Shown: positions 36,044-45,096 of the stretch, one piece after another
Layout of the letters: each line of letters opens with the position of its first letter
How positions within the stretch are numbered: the stretch's first letter is position 1
Origin: Pelagibius sp.
GTDB lineage: Bacteria > Pseudomonadota > Alphaproteobacteria > Kiloniellales > Kiloniellaceae
Reading direction: 5' to 3'
Assembly (NCBI RefSeq): GCF_028281305.1
Contig: NZ_JANQKD010000022.1
Location: forward strand, 55,598 to 119,597
DNA: 64,000 nt
The notes under the pieces: model-generated
What the model was told of the DNA's origin: nothing
Seen by the model: only the letters and a program-made list of their open reading frames with translations
The model's database searches: none
Made by a program: the position numbers and the translations under genes

Positions 36044-37334
36044 CCAGCTTCAGGAAGTGGGTCGCGCAGGAGATGCAGGGATCGTAGTTGCGGATCGTCT
36101 GCTCGCAGCGCCACTGTAGGTCGTCATCGTCCAGATTGTGAAAGCGCTCCACCGTGCCGATCAGATCCAGCTCGATCTGGCGTTGGTTTTGCGAAGTCGG
36201 CGGCACGATTGTGGCGGACACGATGGCGCCGTCTTCGGCGACCTCATAACGGTGATAGCAGATGCCGCGCGGCGCTTCGGTGATGCCATGGCCGGTCCCG
36301 GCCCGCAGCGGCGCCTCGACGAAGCTCGGCTCCGGCGGCTGGTAGGCCTTGGCCAGACGCGCCGCCTCGCGAAAGGCATAGATCGTCTCGACCTGGCGTG
36401 CCAGCAGGCTCTTGAAAGGGTTGCGGCAACCCGGCGCCAGGCCCGCCCGCTCGGCCAGCGCCAGGATATCGGGCGGCAGGCGGTCGGCATTGAGATTGAA
36501 GCGGGCGAGCGGCCCGACAAGATAGGGCCGGCCATCGATGGTCGCCCCCTGCAGGGCATTGGAGTGGGCGACCTGATGCTCTTCGAAGTGATCAGGGAAG
36601 TCGGCGACGCCAATATCGAGGCCTTCCGAAGAGACGATCCGCCCCTCGGTGATGGGGTAATCGCTGATGTGCCGAAGCGCGACGAAAAGATAGTCGACCT
36701 CCAGGTCGGGAAAATCGAAGCCGGAAAAGGCATCGAGCGCGGCGATGGACATCGCCTCGGCGGCCTCAAGTTCCGGCACCAAGCCGTGGATCGCCTCTTG
36801 CTCCGGGGCACGGTAGAAGCCGCCGACTCGGGTGTTGACCGGATGAACACTGCGCCCGCCGATCACCTCCATCAGGCGGTTGCCGGCCTTCTTCGCCTGC
36901 AGGCCGTTCTCGACCAGGCTGCGGTTGGACTGCGCCAGTTCCATGGAATCCTGCAGGCCTAGAAAATCCGGCGCATGCAGCAGGTGGGTGTGCAGCACAT
37001 GGCTCTGGATCCACTCGCCGCAGTAGATCAGCCGGCGCAGATCGGCGATCGGCTGCGGGATCTCCCAGCCGAGCGCATCCTCCATGGCCTTGCTCGCCCC
37101 CATGATGTAGGCGATGGGGCAGATTCCGCAGATCCGCGAGGTTACGTCCGGGGCATCCTCAAAGGAACGCCCACGCAGCAGCCCCTCGAAGTAGCGCGGC
37201 GGCTCGAAGATGCTGAACTCGGAGCGCACCACCTTGCCGCCTTCGACACGGACCTTGAAGCGCCCCTCCCCCTCCACGCGAGCCAGGGCCTCCACCTGGA
37301 TCGTCCTTGTGCCGTCGGCTGCCTTATCCGTCAT
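36027..37334 (-). CDS. hyhL: [NiFe] hydrogenase large (alpha) subunit, group 3b type
   Basis: A 435-residue catalytic subunit. The four Cys ligands of the NiFe site are in RICGICP (Cys69, Cys72) and DPCISCATH (Cys420, Cys423), with the tail FLKLDVERG after His426 as the expected cleaved peptide. There is no Tat partner signal, and the small subunit also lacks a Tat signal, so the enzyme is cytoplasmic. With the adjacent FAD/NAD-binding and ferredoxin-like subunits this is a group 3b (NADP-linked, sulfhydrogenase-like) enzyme. It interconverts H2 and protons with NAD(P)(H). The start at 37334 overlaps the small-subunit end by 11 bases; the open frame further upstream only mirrors that gene. 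Confidence 0.93.
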   Translation of the reverse strand: MTDKAADGTRTIQVEALARVEGEGRFKVRVEGGKVVRSEFSIFEPPRYFEGLLRGRSFEDAPDVTSRICGICPIAYIMGASKAMEDALGWEIPQPIADLRRLIYCGEWIQSHVLHTHLLHAPDFLGLQDSMELAQSNRSLVENGLQAKKAGNRLMEVIGGRSVHPVNTRVGGFYRAPEQEAIHGLVPELEAAEAMSIAALDAFSGFDFPDLEVDYLFVALRHISDYPITEGRIVSSEGLDIGVADFPDHFEEHQVAHSNALQGATIDGRPYLVGPLARFNLNADRLPPDILALAERAGLAPGCRNPFKSLLARQVETIYAFREAARLAKAYQPPEPSFVEAPLRAGTGHGITEAPRGICYHRYEVAEDGAIVSATIVPPTSQNQRQIELDLIGTVERFHNLDDDDLQWRCEQTIRNYDPCISCATHFLKLDVERG

Positions 37335-38091
37335 GGCGTTCTCTTTCCGCTGCAAAGGCCGGGGCACTGGCGGTGAAGCCACCGAAGAGGTCGCGGATGG
37401 TGCGCCGGTCGGCGCCCAGGGCAGCCATTTCAGCCACCAGCGCCCCGGTGTTGGCGTTCTCCTTGGGGCCAAAGCAGCCGTAGCAGCCGCGGCCCACCTG
37501 GGGGCAGAGGTTGCCGCAGCCACCCTGGGTGACCGGACCCAGACAGGGAATGCCCTTGGTGACCATGACGCAGGCCGTCCCCGCCAGCTTGCACTCGGTG
37601 CACTGGCTGTAATCCGGGATCGCCGGCTTGCGGCCCTTCAGTAGGGCCGTGATAGCTTCGAGAAGCTGGCCCTTGTCGATGGGGCAGCCCCGCAGCTCGA
37701 AGTCGACCGTAACGTGATCGGCAATCGGGGTCGAGGTGGCCAGCGCCTCGATGAACTGCGGACTAGGATAGACCGAGGCGCGCAGTGCGTCGTGATCGCG
37801 GCTGTTGCGCAGCGCCTGGATGCCGCCGGCAGTCGCGCAGGCGCCGATGGTGATGAGGATACGGCTGTCCCGGCGGATCTGCTGGATGCGCTCCATTTCG
37901 TCGGCTGTCGAGATCGAGCCTTCGACCAGCGACACATCGTAGGGGCCGGCCCGGGTTGTGCGCGTTGCCTCCAGGAAATAGGCGATCTCCACGGCCTCGG
38001 CGATGTCGAGCAACTCGTCCTCGCAGTCGAGCAGCGTGAGCTGGCAGCCGTCGCAGCTCGAGAACTTCCAAACCGCCAGTCTGGGTTTCAT
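37324..38091 (-). CDS. hyhS: [NiFe] hydrogenase small (delta) subunit
   Basis: A 255-residue electron-transfer subunit. The proximal cluster region is [19 protein letters not shown] with IGACATAGG and RGCPIDK. The C-terminal region carries [12 protein letters not shown] and [20 protein letters not shown] for further iron-sulfur clusters. There is no twin-arginine leader, which agrees with a soluble group 3 enzyme. It starts two bases after the gamma-subunit stop and overlaps the large-subunit start, so stoichiometric translation is expected. Confidence 0.92.
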   Translation of the reverse strand: MKPRLAVWKFSSCDGCQLTLLDCEDELLDIAEAVEIAYFLEATRTTRAGPYDVSLVEGSISTADEMERIQQIRRDSRILITIGACATAGGIQALRNSRDHDALRASVYPSPQFIEALATSTPIADHVTVDFELRGCPIDKGQLLEAITALLKGRKPAIPDYSQCTECKLAGTACVMVTKGIPCLGPVTQGGCGNLCPQVGRGCYGCFGPKENANTGALVAEMAALGADRRTIRDLFGGFTASAPAFAAERERHDG

Positions 38092-38093
38092 CG

Positions 38094-38957
38094 CTAGAGC
38101 TCCCACACCGTCATAAGGTCCCGCACCGCCGGATAGGCAAAGACCGGCCCGTCGCGGCACAGCAGGTGCGGCCCCAACTGGCAATGACCGCACCATCCGA
38201 TGCCGCATTTCATGTTGCGCTCCAGCGACAGATAGACGTCGTCCTGGGAGACCCCGGCGTCTGCCAGCGCGTCGGCAGCAAAACGCATCATGATCTCCGG
38301 CCCGCAAAGCATGGCGACGGTTTCCGCAGGATCATGCAGCATCGGGGCGATCAGCTCGGTGACCACGCCGACGCGGCCGGTCCAGTCCTCACCCGCACGG
38401 TCGACGGTGATGCCGACCTGCAGGCCCTCCGTGTTGGACCAGCCCAGAAGCTGCGGCGCATAGAGGATCTGGTCCGGGGACCGCGTGCCATAGACAATGG
38501 AGATGCTCTTCAGGCGGTCGCGATTGGCAAGCGCCCAGTAGATGATGGGGCGCGTCGGTGCCAGGCCCAGTCCGCCGGCCACCACCATCAGATGTTTGCC
38601 GAGGGCCTGCTCGACAGGCCAGGGAACGCCCAAAGGCCCGCGCACCCCCAGCCGCGCGCCCTCCGCCAGGCCGCAGACGGCCTTGGAGACCGCACCCACG
38701 GAACGCACCGTCTGCACCAGGGCCTCGCCGTTGCCCGGATTGCCGGAAATGCTGACGGCGATTTCGCCCACACCATGCACATAGAGCATAGTGAACTGGC
38801 CGGGCGCGAAAGAGAGCGGGGCGCCTTCGAGCGGCGCCATCTCCAGGGTAACGCAGTCGGCAAGCTCCCGGCGCCGCCTGCGCACCTCGTAGATGCTGGG
38901 CAGCATGCCGCCGCTCTGCGCTGCCTGCGGGCGGTCCAGGGTCTGGACATCACTCAT
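38094..38957 (-). CDS. hyhG: hydrogenase gamma subunit, FAD/NAD(P)-binding reductase
   Basis: A 287-residue ferredoxin-reductase-fold subunit. An FAD barrel ([21 protein letters not shown]) is followed by an NAD(P) domain ([36 protein letters not shown]) and a C-terminal [2Fe-2S] loop [20 protein letters not shown]. It passes electrons between NAD(P)H and the iron-sulfur relay, and resembles the dihydroorotate dehydrogenase electron-transfer subunit. ATG 38957 overlaps the stop of the cyclic-nucleotide-domain gene (ATGA). Confidence 0.92.
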   Translation of the reverse strand: MSDVQTLDRPQAAQSGGMLPSIYEVRRRRRELADCVTLEMAPLEGAPLSFAPGQFTMLYVHGVGEIAVSISGNPGNGEALVQTVRSVGAVSKAVCGLAEGARLGVRGPLGVPWPVEQALGKHLMVVAGGLGLAPTRPIIYWALANRDRLKSISIVYGTRSPDQILYAPQLLGWSNTEGLQVGITVDRAGEDWTGRVGVVTELIAPMLHDPAETVAMLCGPEIMMRFAADALADAGVSQDDVYLSLERNMKCGIGWCGHCQLGPHLLCRDGPVFAYPAVRDLMTVWEL

Positions 38958-39448
38958 AGGGCGTTCCCCACCTCCGCCGGCGGTGCATAGAGATCGATCA
39001 GCCGCAGCCGTGTCGTCTGCAGGCGCTCGGCCACAATCGGCAGGAAGCGCTGCATCACCTGATAGCCCATCGACGGGTCGTCGTCGCACTTCCCGCGCAG
39101 GCAGGCCGCGTCAATGCCCGTGGCCCGGACATCGCCCACGGCACGCGCATCGAAACGCCAGCGATAGGGTGGCAGAATCCAGGAGGCACCGACCACCTGG
39201 CCAGGGTGAAGCGTCTGCACCGTCAGCCGGCCGCGCCCCGGCATCCGCAGTTCCAGCGCGACATCCCCGCCCCGCAGCAGGTAAAAGGTGTCGGCCGCCT
39301 CCTCGGCCTTAAAGAGATAGCGCCCGTTCGCGAAGTGGACGTTCGACGCGCAGCCTCCCAGAAGATCGGTGATCGCCGGGTCAAGACCGGCAAAACAGGG
39401 ATGGGCCGCGAGAATCTCGGCTATGGAGTGGATCTTGCTTTCGGCCAT
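38954..39448 (-). CDS. stand-alone cyclic-nucleotide-binding-domain protein in hydrogenase operon
   Basis: A 164-residue protein consisting essentially of one Crp/cNMP-binding beta-roll (HFANGRYLFKAEEAADTFYLLRGGDVAL; LHPGQVVGASWILPPYRWRFDARAV) followed by a helix. No DNA-binding winged helix follows, so it is not a Crp-type transcription factor. The canonical phosphate-cassette Arg pattern is altered, so nucleotide binding is uncertain. The gene lies between the beta and gamma subunits and overlaps the latter, and such genes recur in bacterial group 3b operons, suggesting a regulatory or structural hydrogenase component. Confidence 0.85.
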   Translation of the reverse strand: MAESKIHSIAEILAAHPCFAGLDPAITDLLGGCASNVHFANGRYLFKAEEAADTFYLLRGGDVALELRMPGRGRLTVQTLHPGQVVGASWILPPYRWRFDARAVGDVRATGIDAACLRGKCDDDPSMGYQVMQRFLPIVAERLQTTRLRLIDLYAPPAEVGNAL

Positions 39449-39468
39449 TGGGGGGTCCTCCGATATGC

Positions 39469-40644
39469 TCAGGCGGCCTGTTCCGATGCCGCCAGAGCCT
39501 GCGCCTCCGCCGTGATGTCGATCCCCACCGGACACCAACCGATGCAGCGCCCGCAGCCCACGCAGCCGGACATGCCGAACTGGTCATGCCAGTGCGACAG
39601 CTTGTGGGTCATCCACTGGCGATAGCGCGAAGCGGTTTCCGTGCGCACGGCTCCGCCGTGCAGATAGCTGAAGTCGAGCCCGAAGCAACTGTCCCAGCGC
39701 CGCCAGCGCTCAGCCTCGGCACCATCGAGGGAGGATCGGTCCTCGACGGTGGAGCAGAAGCAGGTCGGGCAGACCAGCGTACAGTTCGCACAGCTCAGGC
39801 AACGCTCCGCCACGTTGGCCCAATGCGGATCGTCGTAGCTCTGCTTCAGCAGCGCCGCGACCCCATCGGGCATATGCCGCCGCTGCGCCTCGGCGCAGGC
39901 CTGCGAGCCTGCGCGCGCGGCCTCACGGTCCGCCTGCCCCGCCTCCTCGCCCGCCAAGGCGTCGAGAACGGCCCGGCCCCGCGCGGAGCCGGAGGCGACG
40001 ACGAAGACATGGCGGTCGCCCTCCATCACTTCGTCGAGGACGAGGTCAAAGCCGCCTTCGGCCCGCGGGCCTGTGTTCATGGAGGCGCAGAAGCAGGTCG
40101 CGGCGGGCCGCATGCAGTTCACGGCCACCAGGAACAATGCTGCGCGCCTTTGCCGGAAGCGGTCGTCCACGAAGGGACCGGATTCGAAGACGGCAGTGAG
40201 GGTGTCGAGCGCGGCCAGATCGCAAGGGCGCACGCCCAGCACCGCGATGGGCGGCGCCTCGACCGGGTCTTCCTCCAGGGACATTGCCTGCCCCGCGGCA
40301 TAGAGGCGCTCGCGCGCCGGATAGACCATGCGCTTCAGGCCCTGCATCGGCAGGGTGTGATCGAAGTACGCCGGGCGCGGCCCGTCCGTCAGCCGCACCG
40401 TGCCGGCCTCCGCGGCCTCGACTCGCCCGCGCGGCAGATCCGCTGCCGCGGCGAGGGGCGCGAGCCCCAGGGCGCCGTCGCGTTCCTGCGCGCCCCAGAC
40501 CTGATAACCCCCGTCCCGCAGAGCTCCGATCAGGGTATCGAGGCTCTCGGCAGGGATCACGATGGATCGATCGACAGGTTCGGCGGCGGCACGATCCAAA
40601 GCTGTCACTCCTCTTGGGTGGTCCACAGGCTGTACCCGTTTCAT
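39469..40644 (-). CDS. hyhB: hydrogenase beta subunit, 4Fe-4S dicluster protein
   Basis: A 391-residue iron-sulfur protein of the HydB/anaerobic sulfite reductase A type. It has GVRPCDLAALDTL and NCMRPAATCFCASM in the N-terminal domain, CLSCANCTLVCPTCFC as the first cluster set, and SGCVGCGRCIGWCPVGID as the second. It links the gamma flavoprotein with the small subunit. First gene of the operon. ATG 40644 has no clear ribosome site; an AAGAGGAG 8 bases before TTG 40599 makes that codon a fair alternative start. Only 88 bases separate it from the upstream kinase gene on the same strand. Confidence 0.9.
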   Translation of the reverse strand: MKRVQPVDHPRGVTALDRAAAEPVDRSIVIPAESLDTLIGALRDGGYQVWGAQERDGALGLAPLAAAADLPRGRVEAAEAGTVRLTDGPRPAYFDHTLPMQGLKRMVYPARERLYAAGQAMSLEEDPVEAPPIAVLGVRPCDLAALDTLTAVFESGPFVDDRFRQRRAALFLVAVNCMRPAATCFCASMNTGPRAEGGFDLVLDEVMEGDRHVFVVASGSARGRAVLDALAGEEAGQADREAARAGSQACAEAQRRHMPDGVAALLKQSYDDPHWANVAERCLSCANCTLVCPTCFCSTVEDRSSLDGAEAERWRRWDSCFGLDFSYLHGGAVRTETASRYRQWMTHKLSHWHDQFGMSGCVGCGRCIGWCPVGIDITAEAQALAASEQAA

Positions 40645-40732
40645 CGCACGGCCCGGCGTTGCTGGGAATGAGCGAGATCAAATCGGTTTGGAGGGCACAG
40701 GAGCCCTGGGTTGAGAGCCTTGGAGCCGGCGC

Positions 40733-42982
40733 CTACTCGGCCGCGTCCTGCCCCGGATCGCCGCGGAGCCCCGGGACCGGGGGCGAACCAAGCGCCTGAA
40801 GAAGCTGGCGCAGTTCGGCCGGTTTGATCGGCTTGTTGAGGTAGCCGATCCCTTTTGTGTCACAGCTCCTGCGCAGCTCTTCGGAGCGGTTGGCAGTTAT
40901 GAGAGCGGCCGGCAGCTTGCCGAACTCGGCACGCAACGCGTCGATTGCATCGAGCCCGCTCTCCCCGCGATCCAACTGGTAGTCGACGAGCAGAATGTCC
41001 GGCGCCACGCCGACCTCCCTCAGGAGCGCCAGTGCCTCGGCCTGATCGCGGACATCGAAGACGCTGACACCCCAGGTTTCCAGCAGGGTCGCCATCGCCC
41101 AGCGCACGTCCTTGTCGTTCTCGATCACCAGCGCGATGACATGGGCGCCGGCCTGTTCGCCCGACGCCTCCGGCGTCTGCGCCGCTTCCGATCGCGCGGG
41201 ACCGTAGCTTCTGGGCAGTGTCACCGTGAATCCGGTCCCCGCGCCAAGCTGCGAGTGCATCTGCAGAGGGTGATCCAGCAGGGCGCAGGCCCGCTCCACG
41301 ATGGCCAGCCCCAGGCCCACGCCCTCCCCGGCGTGGCCGGCCGGTTCCAGGCGCTGGAATTCCTTGAAGATCGTCTCCCGCTTGTCCTCGGGAATGCCGG
41401 GCCCCGTGTCCCAGACCTCGACCCTGAGGTCATTGCCCTGACGGCGCGCGCCGACCAGCACCTTGCCGAAGACCGTGTATCGGATCGCATTGGCGATCAG
41501 ATTCTGCAGGACCCGGCGCAGATAGGAGGGATCGCTCTTCACCACCGCATCGCAGCCGACCACCCGCAGATCGAGACCCTTCTTGCGGGCCAGCGGCTGA
41601 AACTCGTCGCGCAGCGGGGCCAGGACCTGGTTCATCGGGAAGGTGGAAAGCTCCACCGAGGCCTGGCCGGAATCCAGCTTGGAGATATCCAGCAGGGCCG
41701 CCAGGATCGACTCGACGCTGTTCAGCGCGCTCTCGATCCGCTGGGTCACGACGAGCGGCTCTTCGTCGAGGTCCATGTTGGCAAGGGAGGATAGGAACAG
41801 CTTGGCCGCCGACAGCGGCTGCAGCAGGTCATGGCTTGCGGCGGCGACGAAACGCGACTTCGAGGCGTTGGCGCGCTCCGCCACCTCCAGCGCGTCCTTC
41901 AGCGCCAGGGTCCGGTCGAGAACCCGCTGCTCCAGCGTTTCGTTCACCGCGGAGAGGGCCGCAATGGCCTCGCGCTCGCCGGTCACGTCGGTAAAGCTGA
42001 TGACGAAACCCTTGTCGGGCATCTCCTGGCCGAAGACATCCAGATGCGTCTTCTCCTGCCGCGTTACCTCCAGCGACAGCGGCGACCGGCTGCCTTGCTG
42101 GTGCACCCAGTCGCGCACCTTGCGCAGGGACTGCCCCTTCGCGAAGGTCAGGTCGCGGCCGAAATGCTCAAGCAGGCGGTCGAAGCTGGTGCCCACCCGC
42201 AGCAGATGCATCGGCGGGTTGAGAAGGGCCGCCAGGCGCCGGTTCCAGCCGACGAGGCGGTGCTGGCCGTCAAAGATGCAGATACCCTGGTTGATGTGCT
42301 CCAGCGTGGCGCGGATAAGACGGGCCTGATCATCCAGTAGCTTCTCGCGCTCCTGGCGCTCCAGGCGGATCATGTCCGTTACGTCGGTCTGCAGGATCGC
42401 CGTCCCCTGGTCCGGCGTGCGGTGCTCGCTGACCTGTACCCAGCGGTCGCCGGTGATCCTGACGTTGAAGTTTACGTGGTTTTCCTTGTGCTTCTGCTTG
42501 CGTTTCTCCGCCCAGCTTTCGGCGGTCTCGCCCTCCGGCAGGGCCAGATGGGCGCTCTGGCTGACAAGCTGCACGTAGCGCTGAAACGTCAGCCCGGGCG
42601 CGAGCTGGGCACGGATGTCCGGCATGTGCATACCGAAGCGGCTGTTGCACATCACCATCACATCGCCTGCGTTGAACAGAGCAAAGCCTTCCTGCACCGC
42701 CTCGAGTGCGTTCGACAGGTCGCGGCGGGCGCGCTCCGCCGCACGGTTGGCGCGCGAAAGCTCGGCGTTCGACTGGTTGAGCAACCCCAGGGTCTGTTCA
42801 AGATCCCAGGTCCTTGCCTGAACCTCCTCTTCCAGCATCAGGGCACGCTGGAAGTGGGCATAGGCTGCGCCGCTGTCATCGATTGCCTGCTCGACCCGCC
42901 GCATCAGGACCGAGGTGATCTTCAACAGCTTCCTGTTCTGCTGTTCCAGGCTGTCGGCAGGATCGATGAAGGGTGCGGTCAC
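40733..42982 (-). CDS. nahK: NahK/ErcS-like hybrid sensor histidine kinase
   Basis: A 749-residue soluble kinase. Residues 10-90 are coiled coil, then two PAS-like domains (ALEAVQEGFALFNAGD and LEHINQGICIFDGQHRLVGWNRRL). A dimerisation box with His384 (AASHDLLQPLSAAKLFL) and an ATPase domain (NLIANAIRYT; DTGPGIP) follow. The C-terminal receiver has Asp667 in LLVDYQLD. This order, and a FIST-domain gene whose stop overlaps its start (ATGA, 42979-42982), match the Pseudomonas NosP-NahK pair, where a haem-bound NosP senses nitric oxide and restrains the kinase. No membrane segment is visible. Confidence 0.88.
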   Translation of the reverse strand: MTAPFIDPADSLEQQNRKLLKITSVLMRRVEQAIDDSGAAYAHFQRALMLEEEVQARTWDLEQTLGLLNQSNAELSRANRAAERARRDLSNALEAVQEGFALFNAGDVMVMCNSRFGMHMPDIRAQLAPGLTFQRYVQLVSQSAHLALPEGETAESWAEKRKQKHKENHVNFNVRITGDRWVQVSEHRTPDQGTAILQTDVTDMIRLERQEREKLLDDQARLIRATLEHINQGICIFDGQHRLVGWNRRLAALLNPPMHLLRVGTSFDRLLEHFGRDLTFAKGQSLRKVRDWVHQQGSRSPLSLEVTRQEKTHLDVFGQEMPDKGFVISFTDVTGEREAIAALSAVNETLEQRVLDRTLALKDALEVAERANASKSRFVAAASHDLLQPLSAAKLFLSSLANMDLDEEPLVVTQRIESALNSVESILAALLDISKLDSGQASVELSTFPMNQVLAPLRDEFQPLARKKGLDLRVVGCDAVVKSDPSYLRRVLQNLIANAIRYTVFGKVLVGARRQGNDLRVEVWDTGPGIPEDKRETIFKEFQRLEPAGHAGEGVGLGLAIVERACALLDHPLQMHSQLGAGTGFTVTLPRSYGPARSEAAQTPEASGEQAGAHVIALVIENDKDVRWAMATLLETWGVSVFDVRDQAEALALLREVGVAPDILLVDYQLDRGESGLDAIDALRAEFGKLPAALITANRSEELRRSCDTKGIGYLNKPIKPAELRQLLQALGSPPVPGLRGDPGQDAAE

Positions 42983-44166
42983 GGCGCCTTCTTCCCACCG
43001 GGCGGCGCGTAGATGGCGATTCCTGTCATGGTCTGGTTGACATGGACCGAGTTGAGCTGTTCGCCGTAGGTGCTGAAGCCGACCACCTTGTTGGCCGAGA
43101 GGATGCCGGAGAGCGCCCGGATGGCCTGTTTCTGCTCCGCCTCCACGCGCCTCAGGATGCAGTCGCAGGCAATGATCGCCTGGGGGCGGCTGCGCAGCGC
43201 GAGATCGCCGAGCGCGGCATCCAGGTCGCGGGCGATGTCCCGCGGATCGGCAAGCGTCAGCACCAGGCCCTCGTCGATCGCGGAAAAGAACGTCAGATCG
43301 CCATTGGGCTCGACCTTCTGGATCGCCCGCACGTGATGCTTGCCGCCGACCTTCACCACCACGGGATGGGCGGCGAAGATAAAGGGCGAGAGCTGCTCGG
43401 GGTCCATGCCGAGGAGCCGGGCATACTCGCGTGCCGCCGGTTCACCGTTGATCTCCCGCACGACACGGCGCTCCGGGTCCGCCTCGGTGACCACCATCTT
43501 GCGCTCGGTCGGCGTCAGGTGATCGAAGTTGAAGACCTTGATGGCGCAGTCCGTGCGGATCAGTGCCAGAACGGCGGCGTCGCGATGGACCCGGCCCTCG
43601 TGAATCACGAAGGTCTGCTTGAAGTCCAGGCCGTCACCGGCAGAGCCGCCGAACAGCGGCGTCGGCCCCAGCGCGGTGCTGAGTGCGGACACCAGTTGAT
43701 CCTCCAGCAGGGAAAGACCGTCGACCATGAGAAAGGCGAACTCGGAGGTCCATTGCGGCGCCACGCGCGCCAGCTCGCCCCGCAGTTTCACCGTGGAGCG
43801 GACCACATCCTTGCGCAGCATTGCCTTGAGGTCGGCAACGAACTGAATCAGCGCAACGAAGTGGCTCTTGGGAAAGCCCACGGCGACGATCTCGCCCTCC
43901 GTGTAGCCGCGCGGCGAGATCTCCCCGGCCGTAGAGCAGCCGATCACCGGGGTGGCGCCGAAGACCGCCGCTGCCTCCGCTGCAATGGCCGGCAAATCGC
44001 CGCTGGGCGAGACAAAGAGGACCACAAGGCTCAGGTCCTCGTCGCCCATCTCCCGGACAAGCGTTGCCAGTGCTTCGCGCGGATGCTGGGCCGGCGCATG
44101 GGCGGTTTTCACGACGACGCCCGGCACAAGCGTCTCGCCCGCCGACGGCAGGACCGGTGCGTCCAT
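42979..44166 (-). CDS. nosP: FIST-domain sensor protein, NosP-like
   Basis: A 395-residue protein with FIST N and FIST C domains: VIGCSTAGEISPRGYTEG, LFGGSAGDGLDF, NFDHLTPTERKMVV, and near the end VVGFSTYGEQLNSVHVNQTM. In Pseudomonas the equivalent gene encodes NosP, a haem protein that binds nitric oxide and modulates the adjacent kinase; the gene order here is the same. Ligand binding cannot be proven from sequence; other FIST proteins sense amino acids or redox cues. ATG 44166 follows GGGGAGG. The response-regulator gene lies 45 bases upstream on the same strand. Confidence 0.85.
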   Translation of the reverse strand: MDAPVLPSAGETLVPGVVVKTAHAPAQHPREALATLVREMGDEDLSLVVLFVSPSGDLPAIAAEAAAVFGATPVIGCSTAGEISPRGYTEGEIVAVGFPKSHFVALIQFVADLKAMLRKDVVRSTVKLRGELARVAPQWTSEFAFLMVDGLSLLEDQLVSALSTALGPTPLFGGSAGDGLDFKQTFVIHEGRVHRDAAVLALIRTDCAIKVFNFDHLTPTERKMVVTEADPERRVVREINGEPAAREYARLLGMDPEQLSPFIFAAHPVVVKVGGKHHVRAIQKVEPNGDLTFFSAIDEGLVLTLADPRDIARDLDAALGDLALRSRPQAIIACDCILRRVEAEQKQAIRALSGILSANKVVGFSTYGEQLNSVHVNQTMTGIAIYAPPGGKKAP

Positions 44167-44211
44167 ATGACCTCCCCAGAAAACGTTCTTCGTTTCTTCT
44201 TTGGGGGTAGG

Positions 44212-44934
44212 TTAGGTGACCTTGTTGTTGTCCTGCAAGAGCTTTGCGAAATGCGCGTTCTGCGCCAGCAAAACCGCCTGAGTCCGGCTTTGCACACCCA
44301 GTTTTCGCAAAATCGCCGTCACATGGGCTTTCACCGTAGTCTCGGCGATCGAAAGATCGAAGGCGATTTGCTTGTTTAGCTTTCCCTCACAGACGCACTG
44401 AAGAATGCGTGCCTGCTGCGGCGTCAACTGGGTCAGGCGCTGAATTGCATCTTCCTCGGCAGAAAGCGGCGCGGCCGCGTCCCGCTCAATAGGAACGAAG
44501 CCCTCCGGCAGGTAGACCTTGCCGGACCAGATCTCGGAGAAGGCGCGCAGAAAAACGTCGCGCTGACTGTGCTTTGGCACGAAGCCGGAGGCGCCAGCCT
44601 GAATGGCCGAGTCGACGATGCGGTTCTCCGCAAGCGAAGATACAACGATGATCGGCACCGCCGCTGCGGCGGTCTTCAGGCGCACCAGACCGTCGAGCCC
44701 GTTGACATCGGGAAGATTGAGATCGAGCAGCACGACATCGGGCACCAGCCCGTCACGGATCAGGGCGATGGCATCTTCCAGCCGCTCCGCCGTCACGACC
44801 TTGCCGACCCGGATCGCCGACTTCAGGGTCATGGAAAGGGCTTCGCAGAACAGCGGGTGATCATCGACAACCAGCGCCGTGGCGAGGCTGATGACCTCTG
44901 GCTGTTCCGCTTGCGTGGTCGACATGGCCGCCAT
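44212..44934 (-). CDS. NarL/LuxR-family response regulator, AgmR/ErdR-like
   Basis: A 240-residue regulator. The receiver has LVVDDHPLF and the phospho-acceptor Asp71 in VVLLDLNLPDVNGLDG. The GerE-type helix-turn-helix is LTPQQARILQCVCEGKLNKQIAFDLSIAETTVKAH. In Pseudomonas this type of regulator works with ErcS-like kinases to switch on PQQ alcohol dehydrogenase genes; the alcohol dehydrogenase gene is the next gene upstream here, so the same role is likely. A near-perfect inverted repeat (44982-45012) in its own promoter region may be its binding site. Confidence 0.9.
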   Translation of the reverse strand: MAAMSTTQAEQPEVISLATALVVDDHPLFCEALSMTLKSAIRVGKVVTAERLEDAIALIRDGLVPDVVLLDLNLPDVNGLDGLVRLKTAAAAVPIIVVSSLAENRIVDSAIQAGASGFVPKHSQRDVFLRAFSEIWSGKVYLPEGFVPIERDAAAPLSAEEDAIQRLTQLTPQQARILQCVCEGKLNKQIAFDLSIAETTVKAHVTAILRKLGVQSRTQAVLLAQNAHFAKLLQDNNKVT

Positions 44935-44981
44935 GATGGTCTTGGCTCCCGCTGCTCGCCGTCACCTGCTCCTGGAATTAA

Positions 44982-45012
44982 GGGTAACGCAAGCCGCTGG
45001 GGTGCGATACCC
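44982..45012. promoter_or_regulatory. inverted repeat in response-regulator promoter
   Basis: GGGTAACGCA and TGCGATACCC form 10-base arms with one mismatch across an 11-base spacer, so the arm centres are about 21 bases (two helix turns) apart. It lies 50 to 80 bases upstream of the response-regulator start and after the dehydrogenase terminator. Dimeric NarL/LuxR regulators often bind such sites, so autoregulation is possible. Confidence 0.5.
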
Positions 45013-45040
45013 GACTAAAGACCTAGACCCGAACACACAG

Positions 45041-45077
45041 AAAAACAAAGGGGGCGCAGCCGAAAGGCCGCGCCCCC
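45041..45077 (-). terminator. rho-independent terminator of the PQQ dehydrogenase gene
   Basis: On the minus strand, an 8-bp GC arm pair (GGGGGCGC / GCGCCCCC) continues past an A/C mismatch into a 3-bp pair closed by a four-base loop (GAAA on the plus strand, TTTC in the minus-strand transcript). It is followed by TTTGTTTTT. The hairpin lies 20 bases after the dehydrogenase stop. It separates that transcript from the response-regulator gene. Confidence 0.85.
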
Positions 45078-45096
45078 GTTAACCAAGGCCCGCTCC

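Noticed and set aside
36027..38091. Membrane-bound uptake (group 1) hydrogenase
   Set aside because: No Tat signal on the small subunit and no cytochrome b subunit; the FAD/NAD-binding and 4Fe-4S partner subunits indicate a cytoplasmic group 3 enzyme.
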